A DNA stretch of 64,000 nucleotides from Lachnospiraceae bacterium (GCA_016282915.1 JAEELW010000036.1:47890-111889); one strand, 5' to 3'. Numbered from the stretch's first letter, positions 27,252-36,209 are shown. The notes: generated from the sequence alone by a model not told the origin. Numbers and translations are program-made.

Positions 27252-28968
27252 AAAAATACTGCATTACCTGAGGCCCTATACTTTCTTTATGGCCTGTTCG
27301 GTACTTGCGGCGGCGGTGTCGGCGCTGCTGGCGCTATACCTGCCCGTACTCACCGGTGACGCCGTGGACCTGCTGCTGGGGAAGGAAAAGGTGGATTTCT
27401 CCGCCATTGCCGCGATACTCTTTAAGATGCTGGTGATCATCCTTGTATCCGCAGCGGCCCAGTGGATCATGAACAGCTGTAACAACCATGTGGCCTACTG
27501 TACCGTGCGGGATATACGGAAAAGCGCTTTTTCGCGGCTGCAGCATCTGCCGCTTTCCTATCTGGACAGCCATCCGGCAGGGGATTCTTTAAGCCGCATC
27601 ATCTCGGATGTGGATACTTTTGCCGACGGGCTGCTGATGGGCTTTTCCCAGTTCTTTACGGGACTTCTGACCATACTCGGCACGGTGGTGCTGATGCTTT
27701 CCATACACCGCCTGGTAGCCTTGGCCGTGATCGCGCTCACGCCGCTGTCTCTTTTCGTGGCGGCCTTTATCGCAAAGAATACGGCGGCACTCTTCCGGCA
27801 GCAGTCCAGTACCCGTGCGGTGCAGACCGGCATCATCGATGAGATGATCGGAAATGAAAAGCTGCTTCAGGCTTTTTCCTACGAAAAGGAAGCGGAGGAG
27901 CACTTTGGGAAGAATAACGAGGAGCTGCGGGGCATTTCCCTGAAGGCCATCTTTTTCTCCTCGCTGACCAATCCCTCCACACGTTTTGTAAACAATCTGA
28001 TCTATGCCCTGGTGGCACTCTGCGGCGGTTTTGCGGTGATCAACGGCCATATGAGCGTCGGACAGCTCACCGCCTTCTTAAGCTATGCCAATCAGTATAC
28101 CAAGCCCTTTAACGAGATCTCCGGAGTGGTTACGGAGCTGCAGAACGCCATCACCTGCGCGGGAAGGGTATTCGAACTGATCGAAGAGGAGGCGGAGCCT
28201 GCGGAGGAAGAGGAGGCGGCGCTGCCCGCGGAAGTAAAAGGAGAAGTGGAGATCAGCAGCGTGGCGTTTTCCTACCGCAAGGATCAGAAACTGCTCAGCG
28301 GACTGAACCTTCATATCGAGCCCGGAAAACGTATCGCCATCGTGGGCCCCACGGGCTGCGGCAAGACGACGCTTATCAATCTGCTGATGCGTTTTTATGA
28401 TGTGGATGAGGGCAGCATAAGCGTGGACGGCTGTGACATACGGAAGATACGCAGAAAGAGCCTGCGCTCGCGCTACGGCATGGTGCTGCAGGAGACCTGG
28501 CTGAAGCCCGGGACCATACGGGAGAATATCTGTCTCGGGAAGCCGGACGCCACGGAAGAGGAGATGATCACCGCGGCAAAGTATTCCCATGCCCACAGCT
28601 TTATCAGACAGCTGCCGAAGGGCTACGACAGCGTGATCGGCGAGGACGGCGGCATGCTCTCCCAGGGACAGAAGCAGCTGATCTGCATCAGCCGCATCAT
28701 GCTCTCGCTCCCGCCCATGCTGATCCTGGACGAAGCCACCAGCTCCATCGATACGCGTACCGAGATGAAGATCCAGGATGCTTTTGCGCGTATGATGCAG
28801 GGACGTACCAGCTTTATCGTGGCACACCGGCTTTCAACGATACGGGAGGCCGATACGATACTTGTCATGAAGGACGGAAATATCATCGAACAGGGAACGC
28901 ACGGAACCCTGCTTGAGCAGAACGGTTTTTATGCACAGCTGGTCCGCAGCAGCGGCGCGGAGCTGTGA
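27226..28968 (+). CDS. ABC exporter half, catalytic ATP site
   Basis: 580 residues. Start MQGNRAII with GGAGG upstream, inside the end of the previous gene (26-nt overlap). Walker A GPTGCGKTT, Walker B LILDEATSSID with the catalytic Glu, H-loop VAHRLSTI, but the signature is LSQGQKQL, which deviates from LSGGQ. This is the complementary pattern to the preceding subunit, so the two form one asymmetric exporter. Confidence 0.92.
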   Translation: MQGNRAIIKKILHYLRPYTFFMACSVLAAAVSALLALYLPVLTGDAVDLLLGKEKVDFSAIAAILFKMLVIILVSAAAQWIMNSCNNHVAYCTVRDIRKSAFSRLQHLPLSYLDSHPAGDSLSRIISDVDTFADGLLMGFSQFFTGLLTILGTVVLMLSIHRLVALAVIALTPLSLFVAAFIAKNTAALFRQQSSTRAVQTGIIDEMIGNEKLLQAFSYEKEAEEHFGKNNEELRGISLKAIFFSSLTNPSTRFVNNLIYALVALCGGFAVINGHMSVGQLTAFLSYANQYTKPFNEISGVVTELQNAITCAGRVFELIEEEAEPAEEEEAALPAEVKGEVEISSVAFSYRKDQKLLSGLNLHIEPGKRIAIVGPTGCGKTTLINLLMRFYDVDEGSISVDGCDIRKIRRKSLRSRYGMVLQETWLKPGTIRENICLGKPDATEEEMITAAKYSHAHSFIRQLPKGYDSVIGEDGGMLSQGQKQLICISRIMLSLPPMLILDEATSSIDTRTEMKIQDAFARMMQGRTSFIVAHRLSTIREADTILVMKDGNIIEQGTHGTLLEQNGFYAQLVRSSGAEL

Positions 28969-29010
28969 GGAGCCCCGCGATCGCGGGAATGGAGCAATTG
29001 AGGACAGGAT

Positions 29011-29655
29011 ATGCAGAATGAGCGTAGCGGATGGTTAAAATGGGTTCTGGCGCTGCTTCTGGTGGCCGGTGTAGCAATCTATGTCATCATCAGCAGGGGG
29101 CGGCCGAACAGGGCGGTGGCCGGTATTCCCGACCCTGTGCAGACCGAGGCGGAGGGCAGTGCCCATATCGATCTGGACGGCTTCGATATGACCTTTCACT
29201 ATCTTTATTCCTACGATATCGAGGCGCTGGTGATCAGCACACAGAAGTATGACGGCGACAATATCGGCGACAAGCTGGCGCCGAAGGATCTGGCCCTGGC
29301 CTGGGGAAAGGTGGCGGAATACAACGACCGCATCGATTTCCACTGGAGCCAGTCCGGACGATGGTACCACTGGAGCGCAGACAGCTACGAAGCACTTTTG
29401 CCTGTGGGCGGCGTGGAAGGCGTTGCGACCCATTCCGCAAACTGCCATCTGATCGCGACGGACGCCAACGTGCGTGCGACGATACGCAAGATCCGTACCG
29501 GCGATCATGTACGCATCAGGGGCTATCTGGTCAACTGCGAAGGCATAAAGAAGGACGGCACCTATTTTACCTGGAACTCCAGCACCAGCCGCAATGACAC
29601 CGGAGGCGGTGCCTGCGAGGTGATCTACACCACCTCCGCGGAGATCATAGATTAA
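29011..29655 (+). CDS. membrane-anchored protein of unknown function
   Basis: 214 residues. One N-terminal membrane helix (about 9-27), the rest probably outside the cell. The outer domain has LAPKDLALAWGKV, SQSGRWYHW, THSANCHLIATD, GDHVRIRGYLV and SSTSRNDTGGGACEVIY. From memory, a family of uncharacterised bacterial proteins carries the same order of motifs (DLALGWG, HSAN, DTGAGACE); I cannot name a domain. The conserved His, Asp and Cys residues could form an active site. It follows the ABC exporter by 42 nt and may belong to that unit. Confidence 0.7.
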   Translation: MQNERSGWLKWVLALLLVAGVAIYVIISRGRPNRAVAGIPDPVQTEAEGSAHIDLDGFDMTFHYLYSYDIEALVISTQKYDGDNIGDKLAPKDLALAWGKVAEYNDRIDFHWSQSGRWYHWSADSYEALLPVGGVEGVATHSANCHLIATDANVRATIRKIRTGDHVRIRGYLVNCEGIKKDGTYFTWNSSTSRNDTGGGACEVIYTTSAEIID

Positions 29656-29674
29656 GGGGATACTGATCTGCCCG

Positions 29675-29880
29675 GGCCAGCCGCATACAGGACGCCGGAA
29701 GCGGATCATCATATCCCGGCCGGCTGCATACAGGACGCCGGAAGCGGATCATCATATCCCGGCCGGCTGCATACAGGACGCCGGAAGCGGATCGTTGAAT
29801 CCCGGCCGGCGCATACAGGATGCCGGAAGCGGATCATCATATCCCAGCCAGCCGCACACAGGATGCCGGATTCCGATTCC
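29675..29880. repeat. 43-bp tandem repeat, about 4.5 copies
   Basis: The segment around GCATACAGGA recurs at 29683, 29726, 29769, 29811 and (as GCACACAGGA) 29854, i.e. with a period of 43 (once 42). Each unit contains GCCGG and CCGGC arms, then AAGCGGATCATCATATCCC. No coding frame is supported. Confidence 0.85.
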
Positions 29881-29980
29881 GTCGCTTTGCAGCTTTACGG
29901 AAACTGCCCCACGTTCTGACAGCTTACGGAACCGCGCCATATTCCGCATCCATGCCTCAGATGGCGCTCGCCCGGCCGTC

Positions 29981-30235
29981 CGGGCCGGGCGTTCCTGCCG
30001 TACTCAGCAGTTTCCGAAGCGGCATAAGCTCCTCCATAGTCACCGGCATTCCTGTATGCGGCCGGGCGGGAAAAAGGATACCGCCGCACCAGGCCAGCGT
30101 CCCTGCCGTACTCAGCGGTTTCCGAAGCTGCATAAGCTCCTCCATAGTCACCGGCATTCCTGTATGCGCTGGCCGGGAACCAAGATTCCGCCGCACCGGG
30201 CCGGCGTCCCGTATGCGGCCGGGCGGGAAGCAGAA
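29981..30235. repeat. 108-bp tandem repeat, 2 copies plus a truncated third
   Basis: Units at 29981-30088 and 30089-30195 are nearly identical (CTGCCGTACTCAGC, AAGCTCCTCCATAGTCACC and TCCTGTATGC blocks); a third at 30196-30235 lacks the middle. Each unit contains, in reverse orientation, the core of the 43-bp repeat just upstream. The whole interval 29656-30283 holds only these repeats and no gene that I can support. Confidence 0.85.
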
Positions 30236-30247
30236 TACTGCTAACAA

Positions 30248-30277
30248 CTGGCACAACAGATCAATATATGGTATGAT
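30248..30277 (+). promoter_or_regulatory. promoter abutting a start codon
   Basis: CTGGCA, 18 nt, TATGAT; only 6 nt separate the -10 from the ATG of the lipoprotein gene, and there is no ribosome binding site. Transcription would begin at or near the ATG. Confidence 0.45.
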
Positions 30278-30283
30278 GCCTAT

Positions 30284-31345
30284 ATGAAAAAAACGGGGAT
30301 AAAAATCGGTACAAAGATCGGGACCGCACTGCTCGGCGCACTTCTGCTCGCGGGCTGCGGCAAAGGGGAGAAGAGCCTGACGGAGCAGGGGATGGATGCG
30401 GTCGCGCAGCAGGAATACCGCAGCGCCCTGGACTGCTTTTCCCGCGCGATCCGCGCCGGGGAGGACAAAGAAGAGAGCTACCGCGGCATGGGGCTGGCCT
30501 ATATGGGGCAGCAGCGCTATGACCGTGCCCTGGGAAGTTTCTTAAAAGCCCTGCGGGAAGCCGGTGTGAGCCCCGGCGAGCTTGAATTCGATATCAATTA
30601 CTATATGGCGATCTGCTATTACAAGACCGGGGAGTACGATGCGGCCATCTCCTGCTACGATGCCATCACCGAGCTGCGGAAAAAGGAGACCAGAGCCTGG
30701 TACCTGAAGGGCAGCATGAAGCTCTACCTCGGGGATCTGGAAGGGGCGCTGAAGGATTTTGATTATGCGCTCACGATCAAAAAGAATGATTATTCCCTTT
30801 ATCTCGATATCTATGACAGCCTGCACAGCCACGGCTATGAAGCGGAGGCGGAGCAGTACCTGGCTGTGGTGAGGGACGCCGGCAGCAAAGAGATCAGCGA
30901 TTATGACAAAGGGCGGCTGTGCTTTTATACCGGAGCCTACGCCCAGGCCTGCAATTATCTGGAGCGGGCCAGGAATGAGGGGCGGGCCGATGTGGAGCTG
31001 ATCACGCTTCTGGGCGAGTGTTACCGCGAACAGGGACAGTTCGATTATGCCGCGGTGGTGTACAATGCTTATGTGGACGAGCATAACGATGCCGAGATCT
31101 GCAACCGTCTGGGGATGATGCTGGCCGGACAGAAGGATTATGAGCAGGCGCTGGAAGCCTTCCGCAGGGGGAAGGAGATCCGCGAGAACAATACCTGCAT
31201 GCAGGAACTGCGCTATAATGAGATCGTCTGCTGTGAGTATCTGCAGCGCTATGAGGAGGCTGCGGAGCTTCTGCAGGAATATACGGAGACCTACGGCAGC
31301 ACGGCGCTGCTGGATAAAGAACAGGCTTTTCTGCTCAGCAGATGA
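30284..31345 (+). CDS. TPR-repeat lipoprotein
   Basis: 353 residues. Signal peptide with lipobox LLAGC, so the mature protein begins at Cys24 and is tethered to the outer face of the membrane. The rest consists of tetratricopeptide-like helix pairs (for example YRSALDCFSRAIRAG, YDRALGSFLKALREAG, YDAAISCYDAI, YEQALEAFRRGKEI). Such proteins are scaffolds for protein assembly; a specific partner is not evident. No ribosome binding site is visible and the likely promoter ends 6 nt before the ATG. Confidence 0.85.
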   Translation: MKKTGIKIGTKIGTALLGALLLAGCGKGEKSLTEQGMDAVAQQEYRSALDCFSRAIRAGEDKEESYRGMGLAYMGQQRYDRALGSFLKALREAGVSPGELEFDINYYMAICYYKTGEYDAAISCYDAITELRKKETRAWYLKGSMKLYLGDLEGALKDFDYALTIKKNDYSLYLDIYDSLHSHGYEAEAEQYLAVVRDAGSKEISDYDKGRLCFYTGAYAQACNYLERARNEGRADVELITLLGECYREQGQFDYAAVVYNAYVDEHNDAEICNRLGMMLAGQKDYEQALEAFRRGKEIRENNTCMQELRYNEIVCCEYLQRYEEAAELLQEYTETYGSTALLDKEQAFLLSR

Positions 31346-31448
31346 GCGTTTGCAGTCGGCACCACAGGATATAGATGTTCCGCAGTTACGGCTTCTGAAT
31401 TATTATACAAATTTTTCTCTTTTTTTTCTGTAGTATTGTCCAATTGAC

Positions 31449-31496
31449 CCACTAGATATGGTAGTTTTCGCGCTTGGTGAACATAATATCTTGTGT
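31449..31496 (+). promoter_or_regulatory. tandem NrdR boxes
   Basis: Two 16-bp sites matching the NrdR consensus: CCACTAGATATGGTAG (31449-31464) and ACATAATATCTTGTGT (31481-31496). Their starts are 32 bp apart, about three helical turns, as known for NrdR operators. They lie just upstream of the nrdD promoter. Confidence 0.75.
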
Positions 31497-31504
31497 TTTG
31501 CAAC

Positions 31505-31533
31505 TTGACTTTTCACAAGGCCTTTGTTATGAT
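31505..31533 (+). promoter_or_regulatory. SigA-type promoter of nrdD
   Basis: TTGACT, 17 nt, TATGAT with TG one base before the -10. It leaves an untranslated leader of about 190 nt (31540-31731) in which I recognise no riboswitch. Confidence 0.75.
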
Positions 31534-31731
31534 ATCCATGCACGGTCAAAAAACGACTTATGTTAACAACTTTCGACAGTATCTGAGTAAGAAACCGGCA
31601 TACAAATGCATAAAACAGGGATACGCGGAGCAGCTGTCTTATTTGCGACACACGAAAAAGTGGTTTACATAACATCGGATCGAGACCGGCGGGTGAGGGA
31701 GTGTACAAGCATAAGAGGGGAAACGGAAGTT

Positions 31732-34125
31732 ATGTTCAATGTGATCAAGAGAGACGGGGAAAAGACGGATTTTATCTTAAGCAAGATCGGTGATGCGATC
31801 CGCAAGGCTTTTGATGCCGTTGAGATGCAGTACAACAACGACATCATCGACATGCTGAGCCTCAGGGTGACGGCGGATTTCCAGCAGAAGATCAAAGGCA
31901 GCGAGATCCATGTGGAGGAGATCCAGGACAGCGTGGAGAAGGTTCTGGAGACCGCAGGCTACACCGAAGTGGCAAAGGCTTATATCCTTTACCGCAAGCA
32001 GCGTGAAAAGATGCGTACCATGAAGAGCACGATCCTCGATTACAAGGATGTGGTGAACAGCTACGTCAAGGTCGAGGACTGGCGTGTGAAAGAAAACTCT
32101 ACCGTGACCTATTCCGTCGGCGGTCTGATCCTCTCCAATTCCGGTGCGGTCACCGCAAATTACTGGCTTTCCGAGATCTATGACAACGAGATCGCCGAGG
32201 CACACCGCAATGCGGATATCCATATCCACGATCTGGCGATGCTCACCGGCTACTGCGCAGGCTGGTCCTTAAAGCAGCTCATCAAAGAAGGTCTGGGCGG
32301 CATCACCGGCAAGATCACTTCCGCACCGGCAGCGCATCTGTCCGTACTCTGCAACCAGATGGGAAACTTCCTCGGTATCATGCAGAACGAATGGGCAGGC
32401 GCACAGGCATTTTCCTCTTTCGATACCTATCTTGCTCCTTTTGTTAAAAAGGACGATCTGAGCTATCACGAGGTCAAGAAGTGCATCGAGACCTTTATCT
32501 ACGGCGTAAATACCCCTTCGCGCTGGGGCACGCAGGCACCTTTCTCCAATATCACACTGGACTGGACCGTGCCGGCCGACCTGGCAGAGCTTCCGGCCAT
32601 CGTAGGCGGGAAGGAGATGGATTTCAAATATAAGGACTGCAAGAAGGAAATGGATATGGTCAACAAGGCCTTCATCGAAGTCATGATCGAAGGCGATGCC
32701 AACGGCCGCGGTTTCCAGTACCCGATCCCGACCTATTCCATTACCCGCGATTTCGACTGGTCCGATACGGAAAACAACCGCCTGCTCTTCGAGATGACGA
32801 GCAAGTACGGCACCCCGTATTTCTCCAACTATATCAACTCCGACATGGAGCCCAGCGATGTGCGCAGCATGTGCTGCCGTCTGCGTCTGGATCTCCGTGA
32901 GCTGCGGAAAAAGACCGGCGGTTTCTTCGGCTCCGGCGAGAGCACCGGATCCGTGGGCGTCGTAACGATCAACATGCCCAGGATCGCTTATCTTTCCGCA
33001 AATGAAGATGAATTCTTCCGCCGCCTGAACCGCATGATGGATATCGCGGCAAGAAGCCTGAAGGTAAAGCGCGGCGTCATCACCCGGCTGATGGAAGAGG
33101 GGCTGTATCCTTATACGAAGCGTTATCTGGGAAGCTTCGAGAATCATTTCTCCACCATCGGACTTGTGGGCATGAACGAGGTGGGACTGAATGCCAACTG
33201 GCTGCGTGAGGACATGGTATCGCCCAAGACCCAGGCCTTTACCAAGAAGGTACTGAACCATATGCGCGAGCGCCTGTCGGATTACCAGGAAATGTACGGG
33301 GATCTGTACAATCTGGAAGCAACGCCGGCCGAGAGCACCTCTTACCGCCTGGCCAAGCATGACAAGGCAAAATGGCCCGGCATCCGCACTGCGGGACACG
33401 AGGGAGATACCCCTTATTATACGAATTCCTCCCATCTGCCCGTGGATTATACGGCCGATATCTTCGATGCGCTGGATATCCAGGACGAGCTGCAGACGCT
33501 GTACACCTCGGGTACCGTCTTCCATGCCTTCCTCGGTGAAAAGCTTCCCGACTGGAAAGCTGCGGCGACGCTGGTGCGTACCATCGCGGAAAATTACAAG
33601 CTGCCTTATTATACCCTGTCTCCCACGTATTCGATCTGCCGGGATCACGGGTATCTGGCCGGCGAAGTCAAGAGCTGCCCGCACTGCGGCAAGAAGACCG
33701 AGATCTATTCCCGCATCACCGGTTATTACCGGCCCGTACAGAACTGGAACGACGGAAAGCTGCAGGAGTACAAGAACCGTGTGGAATACGATATCGAAAA
33801 TTCCTGCTTAAAGCGTCCCACCTCCGCGATCGTGACCGTGAGCGGCCTGGAGAACGAGGAGGCCGAGATCGAATTCTCGCAGCCGGAGGAAGTGCGTTAC
33901 CTCTTCACGACGAAGAAGTGCCCGAACTGCAAGCAGGCGAAGGAGATCCTGAAGAAAATCCCTTATATCCTGATGGATGCGGAAGAGAATCCGGAGCTCG
34001 CCTATAAATATAAAGTACGGCAGGCGCCTACGCTGGTGGTGGTGAATAAGGATCAGGTATGGAAATATGCAAATCTTTCCAATATCATGCAGTACGCGCA
34101 GCAGACCGCACTGGTGGGAGTATGA
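31732..34125 (+). CDS. nrdD: anaerobic (class III) ribonucleotide reductase with fused glutaredoxin-like domain
   Basis: 797 residues. Reduces ribonucleotides to deoxyribonucleotides without oxygen. An N-terminal ATP-cone (VIKRDGEKTDFILSKIGDAI) binds the allosteric nucleotide. The glycyl radical loop is RITGYYRPVQNWN, preceded by the zinc site CRDHGYLAGEVKSCPHCG. The last 75 residues are an extra glutaredoxin/thioredoxin-like domain: YLFTTKKCPNCKQAKEIL with a CxxC and a QAPTLVVV strand with cis-Pro. The start MFNVIKRD is chosen as the natural N-terminus after GAGGGG; the frame is open further upstream but without family similarity. The activase gene nrdG is not next to it. Confidence 0.94.
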   Translation: MFNVIKRDGEKTDFILSKIGDAIRKAFDAVEMQYNNDIIDMLSLRVTADFQQKIKGSEIHVEEIQDSVEKVLETAGYTEVAKAYILYRKQREKMRTMKSTILDYKDVVNSYVKVEDWRVKENSTVTYSVGGLILSNSGAVTANYWLSEIYDNEIAEAHRNADIHIHDLAMLTGYCAGWSLKQLIKEGLGGITGKITSAPAAHLSVLCNQMGNFLGIMQNEWAGAQAFSSFDTYLAPFVKKDDLSYHEVKKCIETFIYGVNTPSRWGTQAPFSNITLDWTVPADLAELPAIVGGKEMDFKYKDCKKEMDMVNKAFIEVMIEGDANGRGFQYPIPTYSITRDFDWSDTENNRLLFEMTSKYGTPYFSNYINSDMEPSDVRSMCCRLRLDLRELRKKTGGFFGSGESTGSVGVVTINMPRIAYLSANEDEFFRRLNRMMDIAARSLKVKRGVITRLMEEGLYPYTKRYLGSFENHFSTIGLVGMNEVGLNANWLREDMVSPKTQAFTKKVLNHMRERLSDYQEMYGDLYNLEATPAESTSYRLAKHDKAKWPGIRTAGHEGDTPYYTNSSHLPVDYTADIFDALDIQDELQTLYTSGTVFHAFLGEKLPDWKAAATLVRTIAENYKLPYYTLSPTYSICRDHGYLAGEVKSCPHCGKKTEIYSRITGYYRPVQNWNDGKLQEYKNRVEYDIENSCLKRPTSAIVTVSGLENEEAEIEFSQPEEVRYLFTTKKCPNCKQAKEILKKIPYILMDAEENPELAYKYKVRQAPTLVVVNKDQVWKYANLSNIMQYAQQTALVGV

Positions 34126-34157
34126 GGATGAGTAATCCTTAAGAGAACATACATATG

Positions 34158-34186
34158 ACCCGTCTTCGAAAGAGGGCGGGTTTTTT
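34158..34186 (+). terminator. Rho-independent terminator after nrdD
   Basis: ACCCG...CGGGT hairpin with an inner TCTT/AAGA pairing, followed by TTTTTT, between nrdD and pyrF. Confidence 0.75.
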
Positions 34187-34211
34187 GAGGAATTAATTAG
34201 AGGAGGATATC

Positions 34212-35132
34212 ATGATTGACCGACTGATCGAAAGCATCAAAAAAACCGGGGCGCCCATCGTTGTTGGACTGGACCCTACGCTGAAGCTGATCCCGCCGCA
34301 GATCACGGAGAAATACTATAAGGAAATGGGAAAGACGCCGGAGGCCGTGGCCGAGGCGATCGTCGAGTATAATAAAGGACTGACGGATGCGATCTGTGAT
34401 GTGGTCCCCGCGGTGAAGCCGCAGATCGCCATGTATGAGGCTTTCGGGATCCCGGGGCTCATCGCTTTTGACCGTACCGTGAAATACTGTAAGGAAAAGG
34501 GACTGATCGTGATCGGCGATGTGAAGCGCGGGGATATCGGCTCCACTTCCGAGGCTTATGCACAGGCGCATCTCGGGCATGTGACGATCGGCGATCAGCG
34601 TTTTGCGGCTTTTGATGAGGATTTTGCAACGGTCAATCCCTATCTGGGCAGCGACGGCGTAAAGCCTTTTCTAAAGGTCTGCAATGAGGATAAAAAGGGC
34701 ATCTTCGTGCTGGTGAAGACTTCGAATCCTTCCAGCGGCGAGTTCCAGGACCGTGAGATCGACGGGATCCCCCTGTACCGACTGGTCGGTGAGAAAGTGG
34801 CCGAATGGGGCGAAGAGGCCATGGGAGAAAACGGCTACAGCCGTGTCGGCGCCGTGGTGGGCGCGACCTATCCCGAGCAGGGTAAGGTGCTGAGAAGAGT
34901 GATGCCGAAGAGCTTTATCCTGGTGCCCGGTTACGGGGCCCAGGGAGGAAAGGGCGCGGATCTCGTGCATTTCTTCAATAAAGACGGGCTCGGTGCTATC
35001 ATCAATTCCTCCAGGGGGATCATCGGTGCCTATCAGCAGGAGCGTTATGCTTCATACGGGCCCGAGGGCTACGCGGCAGCCGCAAGGGATGCGGTACTGG
35101 ATATGAAGGAAGATATACGGAGCAGTTTGTAA
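34212..35132 (+). CDS. pyrF: orotidine-5'-phosphate decarboxylase
   Basis: 306 residues, the longer type 2 form. Last step of UMP synthesis. Catalytic Lys/Asp block is VIGDVKRGDIGSTSEAYA; phosphate-binding loop in FILVPGYGAQGGKGAD and IINSSRGIIGAY. GAGGAGG precedes the start. pyrE follows after 118 nt with its own promoter; the other pyr genes are elsewhere. Confidence 0.95.
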   Translation: MIDRLIESIKKTGAPIVVGLDPTLKLIPPQITEKYYKEMGKTPEAVAEAIVEYNKGLTDAICDVVPAVKPQIAMYEAFGIPGLIAFDRTVKYCKEKGLIVIGDVKRGDIGSTSEAYAQAHLGHVTIGDQRFAAFDEDFATVNPYLGSDGVKPFLKVCNEDKKGIFVLVKTSNPSSGEFQDREIDGIPLYRLVGEKVAEWGEEAMGENGYSRVGAVVGATYPEQGKVLRRVMPKSFILVPGYGAQGGKGADLVHFFNKDGLGAIINSSRGIIGAYQQERYASYGPEGYAAAARDAVLDMKEDIRSSL

Positions 35133-35155
35133 ATATCTGCCCGAAGAGTAATACG

Positions 35156-35184
35156 TTGAAAACTTCCCGAGTATATGATAGTAT
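35156..35184 (+). promoter_or_regulatory. SigA-type promoter of pyrE
   Basis: TTGAAA, 17 nt, TAGTAT with TG before the -10. Confidence 0.65.
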
Positions 35185-35250
35185 GTTTGAGGTTTCGAAG
35201 AAACAATTACAGCGACTGCGAACAGAGATGCCCGAGAGGAGGAAAAAGAT

Positions 35251-35928
35251 TTGGAGAGCTATAAGCAGGAATTCATCGATTTCATGGTAGATTCGCAGGT
35301 ACTGAAATTCGGCGACTTTACCTTAAAGAGCGGACGGCGTTCCCCCTTCTTCATGAATGCCGGTGCCTATGTGACGGGCACGCAGCTCAGAAAGCTCGGG
35401 CAGTATTACGCTCATGCGATCAATGAGCATTTCGGCCTGGATTTCGATATCCTTTTCGGGCCGGCTTACAAGGGCATCCCCTTGAGCGTGGCGACCGCCA
35501 TGGCGATCAGCGAGCTTTACGGGAAGGATGTGCGCTACTGTGCCAACCGTAAGGAAGTGAAGGACCACGGGGATACCGGCATCCTTCTGGGCAGCAGCTT
35601 AAAGGACGGCGACCGCGTCGTGATGATCGAGGATGTGACCACTTCGGGCAAATCCATCGAGGAGACTTATCCCATACTGAAGGCCCAGGCGGACGTGAAC
35701 ATCGTGGGCCTGGTCGTGAGCCTGAACCGCATGGAAAAAGGGAAAGGCGAGGAGAGCGCGCTGCAGGAGATCAGCAAAAGCTACGGCTTCCCTACCGCGG
35801 CCATCGTGGATATGAAGGAAGTCACGGAATATCTTTACGGCAGGGATGTGAACGGCACGGTCCTGATCGATGATGAGAGAAAAGCCGCCATTGACGCGTA
35901 CTACAAAGAGTACGGGGCGGTGTGTTAA
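35251..35928 (+). CDS. pyrE: orotate phosphoribosyltransferase
   Basis: 225 residues. Joins orotate to PRPP. The PRPP-binding motif is VVMIEDVTTSGKSIEE; the N-terminal block FTLKSGRRSPFFMNAGAY is typical. The start codon is TTG, supported by GAGGAGG upstream and by alignment of the N-terminus with the family; no ATG fits. Confidence 0.94.
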   Translation: MESYKQEFIDFMVDSQVLKFGDFTLKSGRRSPFFMNAGAYVTGTQLRKLGQYYAHAINEHFGLDFDILFGPAYKGIPLSVATAMAISELYGKDVRYCANRKEVKDHGDTGILLGSSLKDGDRVVMIEDVTTSGKSIEETYPILKAQADVNIVGLVVSLNRMEKGKGEESALQEISKSYGFPTAAIVDMKEVTEYLYGRDVNGTVLIDDERKAAIDAYYKEYGAVC

Positions 35929-36046
35929 GGATAATACAGGATAAGCTGAGCGCAGGCGGGACCGCGGGTATCGTGAACGGTCATAAGAGATACGGACGGA
36001 TCCGCAATGCGGACAGTGATGACAGAAGAGAAAAGGAGCAGGGATC

Positions 36047-36199
36047 ATGGAAGAAAGAACTTATACGGTGATGAGCCGCACGGGCGGCTGGAATATCGCG
36101 ATCGGGATCGTCAGCATGGTGGTGGGCATCACCGCGGGCGTGCTGCTGATCATCAGCGGCTCCAAGCTTCTGATCGGAAGATCCAAGATCATGTTTTAA
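36047..36199 (+). CDS. tiny membrane protein (50 residues)
   Basis: Starts MEERTYTVMS and ends RSKIMF. Has AAAAGGAG upstream and one hydrophobic helix (about 18-37). Not recognised. It lies directly before a second small membrane protein gene (10 nt gap) and the aminopeptidase gene, so the three probably form one transcript. Confidence 0.6.
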   Translation: MEERTYTVMSRTGGWNIAIGIVSMVVGITAGVLLIISGSKLLIGRSKIMF

Positions 36200-36209
36200 A
36201 CAGGGATAA

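Noticed and set aside
29895..30256. Minus-strand open frames in the 108-bp repeats
   Set aside because: The unit length is a multiple of three, which keeps frames open by chance; several frames are open at once and none has a proper start.
31540..31731. Cobalamin riboswitch in the nrdD leader
   Set aside because: Considered because the leader is long and ribonucleotide reductase genes can carry B12 switches, but no B12-box-like sequence is present and class III enzymes do not use cobalamin.
32269..33684. Long minus-strand open frame (471 codons) inside nrdD
   Set aside because: Antisense shadow of a conserved gene, His/Arg-rich low-quality translation, no start signals.
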